Shown: positions 11,310 to 21,709 of the stretch, in pieces
Numbering within the stretch: position 1 is the stretch's first letter
Layout: the number at the start of each line of letters is the position of its first letter
Made by a program: the position numbers and the translations under genes
The notes under the pieces: generated by a model
Database searches by the model: none
What the model saw: only the letters and a program-made list of their open reading frames with translations
What the model was told of the DNA's origin: nothing
Assembly: GCA_016946835.1 (NCBI GenBank)
Contig: JACVTC010000010.1
Span: 198,501-262,500, forward strand
Reading direction: 5' to 3'
DNA: 64,000 nt
Origin: Neocallimastix lanati (nom. inval.)
Lineage: Eukaryota > Neocallimastigomycota > Neocallimastigomycetes > Neocallimastigales > Neocallimastigaceae

Positions 11310-11830
11310 ATATATATAGCATTTTTTAGCATATAAAGTAGAACTGGGCTTTCTACTGGTTGTTATGTTGCGGACTTAATAATCATCTGGTATCTATTCT
11401 TTATCTGATTTTCCCGATAGGGTTTGGAGAAAGGGTAAAGGGGTTATAATGGCACAATTTCAGGTAAGTATTAATTTCGCTCCTACCATTATTGGATTGC
11501 CACGTATTTAATTTCTATATTTGATCACCCATGGCATCCTAGTGTAGTTGTATAGCCTATACTGTGAGGGTTACGAGTTCAATTTCTATAGGATAACACG
11601 GATGTTATTTGGCAAGACATGTCTACTGGAGCTACCTCTGCTTAGGAATTTGGAGCGCCGACGTCGTACTGATATAGTATAAGATATATATACCAAAGTA
11701 TATATGTTCTTTACAAGCCCATATATATAATATGGGATATACATGTGAATTCATATGTGTAAAAAACCTATTTATATATCTCTACAAAAACGATTGCTGT
11801 AATATATAAATAGTAATTGAAATGCGAACA
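11310..11830 (+). other. High-complexity non-coding island in MULE-1, possible Pol III/SINE-like sequence
   Basis: Much less AT-rich than its surroundings and without a long open frame. TAGTGTAGTTG (11540-11550) fits a Pol III A box (TRGYnnAnnnG), and GAGTTCAATTTC (11576-11587) is B-box-like. A tRNA-style acceptor can be half-drawn (ATCCTA with TAGGAT), but no anticodon arm forms. The island shares GGTAAGTATT (11463-11472) and TAGTGTAGTTG, in the same order and orientation, with the island near 27.3 kb. It also holds short hairpins such as GCCCATATATATAATATGGG. It could be a SINE or host sequence captured by the MULE. Function unknown. Confidence 0.4.
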
Positions 11831-12494
11831 ACAAATTTTAATTTTTGAAATTTCAATTTACAGCTATAATTTAAGTCTTATAAAAATATTATTTTGTAAT
11901 TTTTATTATTATTTAATATTTTATTTATAAATTATATATAAAATAAAAGGTTTAATTCTATTATTAAGATGTTATAATAACAACTAAAGTTTTAGTTATA
12001 ATATAAAAAATTAATATTTTAAATAATATTAATTTAAATATAAATTTATAAAATAAAATTTTTTAATAATAAAATATAAAAATATTATATTGATATTAAT
12101 AATAAAATATAAAAATATAAAAATATAAAAATATAATATTAATAGAAAAATATAAAAATATAATATCAATAATAAAATATAAAATATAAAAATATAATAT
12201 AAATATTAATAATAAAATATAAAAAATAAGGTTATAAAGAAAATAATTATTTATCATTTTCCTTATAACATGATTGTCAAAAAAAAAAAAATTATATAAA
12301 AATATTTTATTTTTTATTGACCTTTTTAATTTTTATTTATTTATTTATTTACTTATTTATTTATACATTTATTTCTTTTTTACTTAAAATTATATTAAAT
12401 TTTATGGTGTAATAATATAAATTTTAAAAGCCACAAATAAATAGATGGCTTATTAAAATTTCAAAAAAAAAAATTGGCGAAATGGACCACATTC
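11831..12494. other. AT-rich right arm of MULE-1
   Basis: Repeats of ATAAAATATAAAAATATAA at 12060-12220, a TTTA run near 12340, then the right terminal repeat ending TTGGCGAAATGGACCACATT plus C at 12494. Confidence 0.5.
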
Positions 12495-12503
12495 ATTATT
12501 TAT
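12495..12503 (+). repeat. Target-site duplication of MULE-1 (right copy)
   Basis: ATTATTTAT, identical to 6594-6602. Confidence 0.8.
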
Positions 12504-12837
12504 ATATTTAATTATAAATGTATAGCATATCTTAAAAATGTATGGCTTTATTTAAATATATTTATACGCCACATTGTGAAATGCACGATCCCCAAATAAA
12601 AATAGAAAAAAGTATAAAGGGTTAATTTTTTTTTTAAACAACAAAAAAATTTTTTCTTATATAATTGTAACAAAAAAAAAAATAATTGAATAAAACGAAT
12701 AAAAAATAAAAATAAAATAAAATAAAGAATAAATTATAAAAAATTAAATTAAATAAATATAAATAAATAAATAAATAATAAAATATTAAATATATTTTAT
12801 TTTTAATTATTAATAAATAAAAAAAAAAAAAATAAAA

Positions 12838-13348
12838 AAAAATAGAAATTAGCAAAACAAATCGTGGAAAAGAACAAATTATTAAAAATAAAAAATATAA
12901 ATATAATTTTTCAAAAAAAAAAAAAAAAAAAAAAGAAGGATAATTCAAAAGAATATAGATGTACTGAAAGTAAAACATCATATAAATCATATAAATGTAA
13001 ATCTTTCATTATTTTAAACGATGAAAGGGAGATCCTTAAATAATGAAAGTTTACATAATCATCTCGAAAAAGAATTAATTTGAAATATCTATATCAAAAG
13101 CGAAATTTAAATTTAAAGAAGAAATTAGAAAAAGTTTAGCTTCTTCTGATATAAAAAAGAGAGCGTACATTTAAATAAATTTTCTCAAGAAATGAGATTT
13201 ATATGTTCCTGAATATATAATACAATTATATTCCAAATATCAAGAAATATAAATAAACAACTACCTGCTGATGTAAAAAACTTTGGATGACATCCCAGAT
13301 GAATCGGAATATTATAAAATAAAATAAGATGAAAAACTTTGTAATATT

Positions 13349-13387
<39 letters not shown>

Positions 13388-13968
13388 CAAATATAATCAT
13401 TTTTCAGTCTCCATTTCAAACTGAATTATTTTTTTCGAAATATAATGATATATTTGTAGATGGACCATTCTCTGTAGCACCAAAACTTAGTTATTAAATT
13501 TTCATTACAAAAACTTATTTTTTAAATAATTGAATTATTTTTACACTTTATCTTTTTTTATTTTAAAAAAAAATTAAAGAGAATTAACTTAAGAGATATT
13601 ATTAGAAAAAATTCAAGCAAATATTAATATTATAATATTTTAAATGCACAAAAAAATTTTTCATTGTGATTTTGAAATAAAGATAACTAATACTGCAAAA
13701 AAAAAAAAAAAAAAAAAAAGTTTTTCCCAGTATAACTATTAAATATTGTGCTTTTCTCAATAAAAGTGTATTAGAGAAAAAAAATTAAATAAAAAAAAAT
13801 AAATTATATTTTAATAAAGTGGAAAATAATAAGGATTTGTATATTTATTACTGGTATATTTCGAACTTTCCTTTTATAAACCCTATATATATATATGATA
13901 TTTATGATAAAATTAAAAGTGAATGTCATGAACATAATTATATCCAATTTTTTGGAATTTTAAAATTG

Positions 13969-14002
<34 letters not shown>

Positions 14003-14030
14003 CAAAGAAGACTAGGAAGAACTGATGAAA
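12838..14030 (+). pseudogene. Ruined MULE transposase of MULE-2
   Basis: Translated pieces in shifting frames follow the MULE-1 transposase from end to end. From 12980, CKSFIILNDEREILK matches the FLYWCH region. From 13402, SPFQTELFFSKYNDIFVDGP covers the first catalytic Asp. From about 13660, FHCDFE covers the second. Near 13728 FPSITIKYCAF corresponds to the Cys-x2-His region but has lost the His. The open piece at 13819-13966 (ISNFPFINPIYIYDI) matches ISNLPFINPEYIMDI. Homopolymer A runs have grown inside the gene at 12915, 13350, 13697 and 13970, and the C-terminal third with the catalytic Glu is missing. It faces opposite to the MULE-1 gene and lies inside MULE-2, so I take it as that element's dead transposase. 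Confidence 0.8.
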
Positions 14031-14348
14031 TCAATATTTTAATTAAATATTAAAAAAAAAATAGAAATTTCATTAAAAAAAAAAAAAAAAAAGGAAAGTA
14101 ATAAATATGATTTCATTGAAATATAGTATATCTTTAAAATTAAATATTATTAAATATTTTATTATTATTTTAACAAAAAGCGTTAAAATATATCATTCGA
14201 ATTAAATATTATTTTTTTTTTTTTTTTGTTATTTTAACAAAAAATAATATATATATATTATTATTATTTTGAGTTTCTCTTACATAAACGGTTTATTTTA
14301 AGTACGCCTTATTTTATATAATGCCATGTTCCGAAATATAACACATTC

Positions 14349-14358
14349 AAATATTACA
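14349..14358 (+). repeat. Target-site duplication of MULE-2 (right copy)
   Basis: AAATATTACA, identical to 4848-4857. Confidence 0.65.
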
Positions 14359-14824
14359 TAGTGTGAAATAATAAATACATTTAATATTAAAAAAATAAAT
14401 AAATAATATGTAGTACAAATATCAATGTAAAATTTATTTATTTAGTAATTATTAATATTTTATTTTAACAATAAAAAAAAAAAAAAAAAAAATTTTCTTT
14501 TCTTGATAATCGATTTTTAAGTTTTATAAAATATGTAGACGAGTTAGACTCAAACACAAAGCTTGCGACTGCGTAGAGTTCGAGATCAGTCGAGAAAGAA
14601 CGAAATGTCATTAATGAATTAAGTTGAATGAAATAATAGAGGGTATTTTTAGGGTTTTATTTTGATATAGTTTTTGACATATTTTAGCATTAAAACCATA
14701 TTGTTTTAATATATTACGTGACTTTATATTAGCAATATAACATAGTTTTAATATAAAAAAAGATTTACATTCTTTAATGTAGATATATTATTATTAAATT
14801 TTAATACCTAGGATAAATAATAAT
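14359..14824. other. Spacer with a short complex pocket
   Basis: Mostly AT. Bases 14537-14615 are less AT-rich and contain GAGTTCGAGATC, loosely like a tRNA T-loop/B box, but no tRNA fold could be drawn. The rest shows nothing. Confidence 0.4.
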
Positions 14825-15208
14825 GAATCTAGTACGTTTCACAATCGTGCATTTTGTAATGTGGCGTAATTTTTGTAAGTGGCTTGTTTTTAATAATAAA
14901 AAAAATAATAATTAAATAAATAATAATTAAATAAATAATAATTAAATAAATAATAAATATTCTTTTTTTATCTATATAATTTATTAATATTCAATTATAA
15001 AAATAATTTTTTATAATTCTTTTTTAATAGAATATATTATTATTTCTTTGGAAATAGTTATTTAATAATGTTTAATTGAAAAAATATATTATTATTTCTT
15101 TTAAAATAATAATTATTTATATATTTATTTATGATTGTATAGAATATCTTAAAAATGTATGGCTTTATTTAAAAAAATTATACGCCACATTCGAAATGCA
15201 CGATCCTC
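14825..15208. mobile_element. MITE-B copy 2, uninterrupted (384 bp)
   Basis: It begins GAATCTAGTACGTTTCACAA and carries the same inverted ends as copy 1 (ATCGTGCATTTTGTAATGTG left; TACGCCACATTCGAAATGCA right). Internal sequence matches copy 1 closely, except for three tandem TAATAATTAAATAA words near 14910-14950 and the absence of MULE-1. AATAATAAT (14816-14824) and AATAATAAG (15209-15217) are possible 9-bp target duplications with one mismatch. Confidence 0.8.
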
Positions 15209-15550
15209 AATAATAAGGGTTATTTAACCCTAATAAATTCAATAGAAATATATTTTCAAGGATTAGGTTTATTTTAATTCCAAAAGAGGTTGTATTTTGA
15301 AAAGTAGACTTTTAATAATATAAAGGCATACTTAAATAAACGTTTATGTTAGAGTGGCTTAAATTATATTTAATAAAAAAAATATTTAATAATTAATAAA
15401 ATAATATTTAACAATATTTCATGATAAAGATTATATTTTAATATTTTTTTGTTTAAAATAATAATAAAAGAAATATTTAATAATTATTTAATTATAAAGA
15501 TTGTATTTTAATTTTTTTTTGTTTAAAATAATAATAAAATAGTCATTGTT
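15209..15550. other. Relics of MULE-2-type sub-terminal repeats
   Basis: 15310-15540 resembles the MULE-2 terminal region: GCATACTTAAATAAACG, GTGGCTTAAATTATATTTAA, then TTTTTTTGTTTAAAATAATA units. It is probably a solo end of a related element. Confidence 0.5.
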
Positions 15551-15557
15551 TAGAATA

Positions 15558-15757
15558 TGTGAAATGTATGGAAAATAAGCTTCAAATATATTGAAACAAA
15601 TTATAATATATATAATATATAAGCCACAATATATTAATATAAAAGCATTCAATTTAGAAATGATTACATTTGAGTAACTCTTTATCTCTTTATATCATAA
15701 AATATATTAATAAAAATTAACATAATTATAAACTATAAATATTCCTGATTCTTAACA
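15558..15757 (+). repeat. Left LTR-like direct repeat
   Basis: About 200 bp, TG...CA ends; partner at 17717-17915. TAGAATA just outside is also shared by both copies. Confidence 0.65.
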
Positions 15758-15989
15758 GAATAAGAGTCTCATCTGATTCTTAAAAAAATTCTTAGCAAAA
15801 GAATCTTTTTGCCGAAAACAATATTATGTTAAAGAAAAATTGATTGAATTTTTAGATTATGATAAAAGCTGCTCATTATGTCAATTTTTTGGAAAGCTAA
15901 TAATAAATTAGGATAAAAGCTGCTCATTATGTCAATTTTTTAGGAAAGCTAATAAAACGAATTGAAAAAATTGAAGAAAACGTGTAAAA

Positions 15990-16028
<39 letters not shown>

Positions 16029-16102
16029 GATAAAAGGAAGTTACAGCAAGTTAAAATAAAACTCAAAAAAATATAAAAAAATGGTTTATTTAATAAAAAA
16101 TA

Positions 16103-16140
<38 letters not shown>

Positions 16141-16920
16141 GCTTAAACGTATATCAAAGAAAAATTATAAATCTTCATACTCTAGAGACGCTTCATTGAA
16201 ATTATAATTTGATATTTTAACCAATAAACTCTTTGGCGCTATTAGTAATATAATATAATATATCTATACATCAAGGAATCTACTCCCACTCTGTGATAGA
16301 CCATTTCCTGTCCCGATGACTATACAAACCATAATTTAATTATATATATTAAGAAGATCATATAATAGTTAATGATTCTTTTTAAAAGAACAAAATACAA
16401 TATTTAAAGTATTAGTTATTTTAACGTGTATTTATACATATTAAAACGCGTATATATAAATATAAACTGCAATAATGGAGGAGACCATATGTCAAAGAAC
16501 CCTATATAAAATAATTAAAATATAATATCCCAAATATTCAAGGGAAATAATATATTTGAATGATAATTCGGTATATTCTAACAATAATAGTATTATTAAA
16601 CCTTTGTGTGAAATGAGTTTTAAAATAATAACTAATTCAATATAATCATAATGCAAACCTTCATGATGAAAGGTGTAATAAAAATAAATAAATATAATCA
16701 TGCGTTATGTTATTTATAAATGGATGATGTTTATCCATCTACAAACTATATTTATTGAATGAAAAACAAACTTTAATGTTATTAAACTTCCATCATTAAT
16801 ATTTTAATGATGAAAAAATTCAAATATATAAAATCCTTTATAGAAATTTGGATTTTAGGGGGAAATAGGCAAAATAAAATAAAGAACTATAAAATATATT
16901 AAAGGAAAGTTGCTTAACTG

Positions 16921-16954
<34 letters not shown>

Positions 16955-17716
16955 TGCTAATTATTTAAAAATAATATTTATCTTGGAAATGAATACAATA
17001 GCCTAATAGTGAAAATTAACAAAAAAATTAACCTTTAAGAAAAAATTAATTGAAACATTGAAATCTTAATCCATTATGAAAACGATTTATATTAGTTACT
17101 AGTAAGTTTAAATGACTAGAATAATATAATTAATTATACATACAATCAATTTTAATACTTCAAGATTATATTTTATCAAGTAACACCGATATATAATTAA
17201 CAATATATTTTAATAGTTATCTCTAAAACTACAAAGCGAAAATATATAAAAAGATAACGCTAATCTATAAATCGGATTATCATTGAAAGTGATGTAAAAC
17301 CCAATGTATAAGAGGCATTCACACAAATTGAGATGGTATAATATCACCCTTCAAGAGAAAGGTTTCCCATCATATAAATGATAATATATAAACCATATAT
17401 TATAAGAGATGCTTTAGATACATCTAATATTAATAGTGTAATAGTATTAAATACTTAGTTTTATGGGGAAATTATTAGATTATAAATATATTTAGGAAAT
17501 TATTTTAGTAATATTTAAATTGAAAAAATGAATTAATATACTGTAATATTACTCGATTCATGTAAAATTAAAGGTTAATTTAGAATAAAAATAAATAATA
17601 GTTTAATAATATCAAGTTAATATTATAATATTGGATAATTTTATATACATATATTCACCAGTAAAACCAATTTATTCATAATAGAATAACTAGATTTAAG
17701 GGGAAATGCTAGAATA

Positions 17717-17915
17717 TGGGAAATGTATGAAAAATAAGCTTCAAATGCATTGAAACATATTGTAAAATAAAAAAAGTATAAGCCACAATGCATTGATTAT
17801 AAAATCATTTAAGTTAGAATAACTACATTTTAAATAACTCTTTATCATAAAATATATTAATAAAATTGACATAATTTTGACCTAATTATAAACCATAAAT
17901 TCCTGATTCTTAACA
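17717..17915 (+). repeat. Right LTR-like direct repeat
   Basis: Partner of 15558-15757, preceded by a purine-rich tract. Confidence 0.65.
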
Positions 17916-18357
17916 ATAATTAATAATATTTAATTTTAAAGATATAAATTATATTTATATTTTTTTTTTATTTATAATTTGTTCTTTTCCTTTATATATT
18001 TAATTTTTTTAATTTTTTTTTTCCATTTTTTAATGGCTCAATAAGAATATATATTATATATAAAAATAAAAATAAAAAAAAATATGAATATATATTATAT
18101 ATTAAAATAAAAATAAGAAAAAAAAAAGACTATATATTAATTATAAAAATAAAAAAATAAAAATAAAAAAAATATGAGTTATAATTAATCGTAATAACAA
18201 CTTTTTTTTGATATTAACGGTATTTGTTAATAAAATGAAACAAAAAATATATAAAATATATCTATTTTTTGTTTTAAATTATTATTATTAATTTTTTTTA
18301 ATAACAGATCTTTTTTTTTTTCGGAGATAGATTTATTGAAAGTAATAATAATAATAC

Positions 18358-18397
<40 letters not shown>

Positions 18398-18716
18398 TTA
18401 ATAATAATAATTATAGTAATAATTATAAAATTAATTTCAGAGGAATAAGCTTGATTTAGTTCTATATTTCATGATAAAAAATAAAATTTTTTAAAATCCC
18501 TTTTTTCCGTGTGTGTTAAATCTAAGGGTTATCGTTCATAATCTTGGTTGTCATTATATATATATATAAAATCATTAATGTATGTATATAAATAATAAAA
18601 TAAAATCTCAAACAGCAACAACTCTATTAAACTGACGTCAACACTATTTTATCAATAAAATGAAATAATATATATATTTAACTAAAAATTATTATTATTA
18701 TTATTATTACTATTAC

Positions 18717-18755
<39 letters not shown>

Positions 18756-21673
18756 CATTTTTTTTAGAGTGATAGATCATGAAAATGTCACCAAATCTAG
18801 CTTAATTTCTTTGAAACAAAATTATTATTAATAATTATAATTATTATAATCATTATTATTTTCATTATATTAATTCTATTTGAAAAGCTATTTAATATAA
18901 ATTTTTTTTTTAAAAAAAAAATAGATAAATAAATATTATATAAAAAAAAATAATTAAAAATTTATAATAAAATTTTAGTTTATTATAAAAAAAAAAAAGA
19001 AAAAAGAAAAAGAAAAGATTTAATAATTTTATTCGAATTCTTGAAACATTTTTATCCTTTTCTTAATTTTTTAATTTTTTTTTTTATAGATTTTTATTAC
19101 ATTAATTTACCTTCTTTTTTTGAATTTTATTAAACAAAAATAGAAAATAAGACAAAAAATAATATTAAAAAATAAAAATAAAAAGAAAAATAATAAAAAA
19201 AATAATAATATATAAAAAAAAATAATTATTCATATTCTTGAAACTTTTGTGACTATTGTGTCAATATATATATATATAGATATTTTTTTTTTTACTTCAT
19301 TTTTTTAAATTTTATTTTATTTTATTTTATTATTTTATATTATATTTTATTTTATTTTATTTTTAATTTTCCTTAATTTGATTGTGTTTTTATTTTATTT
19401 TATTTTATTTTACTTTTTTTTGTATCTATTTTTTTTTTAATATAATATTTTAACTTTTTTTCGACTAAAATGGATATGTATACATTTACAAATAAAATAA
19501 ATAAAAAATGAATATATATATTTTTTTACAAAAAATAAAAATTTCTAATAATTATTTTTCCATAATAAAACTTTAAATTTATTTCTATATTATATATATG
19601 TATATTATAGATATTATATATTTTGTATGAAATTTAGATATATATATATATAATTTTTAATATTATTTATTAATAATTTTGATGCCATCGTGTTACCACA
19701 AAAATTTCATATATATTTATATGAATTTTTTTTTTTTTTTAAAATTTTCCTTAATTTATTTTTTTTTTTTTATTTACGTCATATTTTTTTTTTACTAAAA
19801 TGGAAATATGGAGAATAAATAAAATAGTAAAAAAAAAAAAAAAATATTGTATAAAATTTTTTTTTTTATTTATAAAATATTTCTCCATATATGTAAATCT
19901 TTTTCAATTTTTATCTAAATTTTTATATTTTTTGTTTTATTCCTATTTATGTATATTATGAATGAATATAGATATACATTTTAAATTTATTATTCATTTA
20001 TTGTTTTTGTTATCATTTTATTATTACAAAAATGATTTTCATATTTTTTCCCTTTTTTTTAATATATCAAAAAAGTTTTTAATAACTTCTTAATTTATTT
20101 TATTCTTAATTTTTATCATATTACAATTTGTATTTTAATGTTTAAGCCACTTTACAATTTTTATTTATAATTTATAATTTTAATTTTAATTTTTGTTGTA
20201 ATAATTTTTTATAATGATTAAAATAATATGAAATAATTATTTTCCGTTAAAAAAGAAAAAAAAAAAGGTTTACAGATGATATGTAAATAATATATATTTA
20301 TATATAAACACTGAATATATAAATTATCTTATTATTATATTATATACAAATAAATATACAATAGAGATAAAAAAAATTATTAAATAATACATAACACATT
20401 GATCAACGCTTTTTAATTTAAGGATATAGAATAATCTTTAATAGTGTGATTATATTTATTTGCTAAATTTATGTTCAATATAAATATTCAAAGTTTCATA
20501 TTTTATATATATATATATATATTTATTCCTCTTTATTTATTTATATTTATGATGTAATTCCATTTTGTATCCTTTTTTTAGGTAGACACCTAATTAATTA
20601 TTTTTAAATATATTATTTCATAATTTATTAATATATTTATTATATTAATGACTTTTAATAATTAAATATATATATATATATATAAAACATAAAGACATTA
20701 TAAAAAATTAATGAATAATTTATACTAAAAGTATACTTTTTTTATACATTTGATTAATTATAATTAATTATAAACAGCTTCTAATATTATTCATATGATA
20801 TCCATTAACTGTTTAAAATATTTTATAAAATAAGAAAAATATATATAAAAAAAAATATTTTAGTAAAAAAAGGTTTAATTCATTATATTATATAAATAAA
20901 ATATTAGAGATAATCAATAATATAATATTTTCATGCTTATATAAAATTTGTTTTATCATATTTATTATACACATTACTTACAAGTCACGTTTTCAAAACA
21001 TATTATTATTACACATGGTTTATCAGATAATATTCATATGATTTTAGATAAAAAATTATTTTATGAATACTTTAATTATATATTTTATATTATTTATTTA
21101 TGTTTCTATTTATTTATATAATTATTTTGGTTATGTTAATTATTATTATTATTATGTTTATTATTTATTATTTATTATTTATTATTTATTTATTATGTTA
21201 TTATTTTTATTATTATTTTTTTATTTATAATTTTTTATTTATATATTTAAAGTATTATTAATAAAATAATACTTCAAACTGTAAAAAATATATAATAAAT
21301 ATATATATTAAACTGTAAAAAATATATTAGAACATTAAGTAAAAAATATAAAATAAAGTTTTAATTAGGCATATTCAATATAGTATTAATTTAAGTTTAA
21401 ATAAAAAAAAAATGAATTAAAAAAAGATTTTCATAATAAATAACAATACAAAAAATAGTTATAATAAGCATATAAATTTTATTTTATTTATTTTTCTTTT
21501 TTTTTTTTTTTTTAAGGTTTTTGATTTTTTATTGGTTAAAAAAGTATGATATAACCAAGAATATGAATATATCATAGTCATATATATGATACATTTTAAT
21601 ATAATAAAAATTAATACTAAAAATAATAAATATAAATAAATAAATAAATAAATAAATAAATGAATAAAAATAA

Positions 21674-21709
<36 letters not shown>

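Larger units (their letters stand above)
6603..12494. mobile_element. MULE-1: near-complete Mutator-like element (5.9 kb) inserted in MITE-B
   Basis: The element starts GGGAGAGGTCCAAAACGCCA and ends so that the reverse complement reads GAATGTGGTCCATTTCGCCA: inverted ends with a shared GGTCCA-x3-CGCCAATTTTT core. ATTATTTAT lies on both sides (6594-6602 and 12495-12503), a 9-bp duplication typical of MULEs. Removing the element restores continuity with the uninterrupted MITE-B at 15114. Contents from left to right: MITE-A, a ~1.9 kb minisatellite, the transposase gene (minus strand), an unusually complex non-coding island (11310-11830), and AT-rich DNA. As the youngest large insertion of the nest it could have moved fairly recently. 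Confidence 0.85.
6355..12593. mobile_element. MITE-B copy 1, split by MULE-1
   Basis: Bases 6355-6602 match the left two thirds of the uninterrupted copy at 14825-15208, and 12504-12593 match its right end. Joined, they give about 338 bp. The outer ends are inverted: ATCGTACATTTTGCAATGTG with GGCGTA on the left, and TACGCCACATTGTGAAATGC with ACGATC on the right. AAATAAAA flanks both sides (6347-6354, 12594-12601), a possible target duplication, though such a simple sequence could match by chance. No coding capacity of its own; presumably moved by a MULE transposase. Confidence 0.7.
4858..14348. mobile_element. MULE-2: outer, old Mutator-like DNA transposon (9.5 kb with nested insertions)
   Basis: The ends are inverted. 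The left end (GGAGTGTTGCAATTTTGGAA, from 4858) matches the reverse complement of the right end (GAATGTGTTATATTTCGGAA, to 14348). Similarity continues inwards through GGCGTACTTAA and a series of TTTGTTAAAATAATAA repeats, so the terminal repeats are long and degenerate. AAATATTACA flanks both sides (4848-4857 and 14349-14358), a 9-10 bp target duplication as MULEs make. Inside are a ruined transposase on the plus strand (12838-14030), a second FLYWCH-like scrap on the minus strand (5480-5700), and MITE-B, itself carrying MULE-1. Without the nested DNA this element would be about 3.3 kb. The assignment rests on the duplication, the end similarity and the transposase relic. Confidence 0.7.
15558..17915 (+). 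mobile_element. Eroded LTR-retrotransposon-like element
   Basis: Two direct repeats of about 200 bp (15558-15757 and 17717-17915) run from TG to CA and share GAAATGTATG, AATAAGCTTCAAAT, GCCACAAT and CCTGATTCTTAACA. They flank about 1.96 kb. A purine-rich tract (AAGGGGAAATG, 17699-17709) sits just before the second repeat, where an LTR element has its polypurine tract. The interior is moderately complex with no frame of useful length; short readings such as YNITLQEKGFPSYK (about 17338) hint at decayed coding sequence. No primer-binding site or target duplication is convincing, so the class is tentative. Confidence 0.5.

Noticed and set aside
11535-11600. Possible tRNA gene
   Set aside because: A- and B-box-like words and part of an acceptor stem are present, but the anticodon arm and T-stem do not pair; kept only as a SINE-like island.
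12634-12990. 118-codon Phe/Tyr/Leu-rich minus frame
   Set aside because: Antisense of A-rich DNA and the start of the MULE-2 transposase relic.
13185-13400. 71-codon minus frame
   Set aside because: Antisense of the transposase relic with a poly-A tract read as poly-Phe.
14537-14615. Possible tRNA (GTTCGAGATC)
   Set aside because: No cloverleaf could be drawn and the A box is missing.
16492-16701. 69-codon minus frame inside the LTR-like element
   Set aside because: Short, AT-biased, no recognisable motif and no supporting context.
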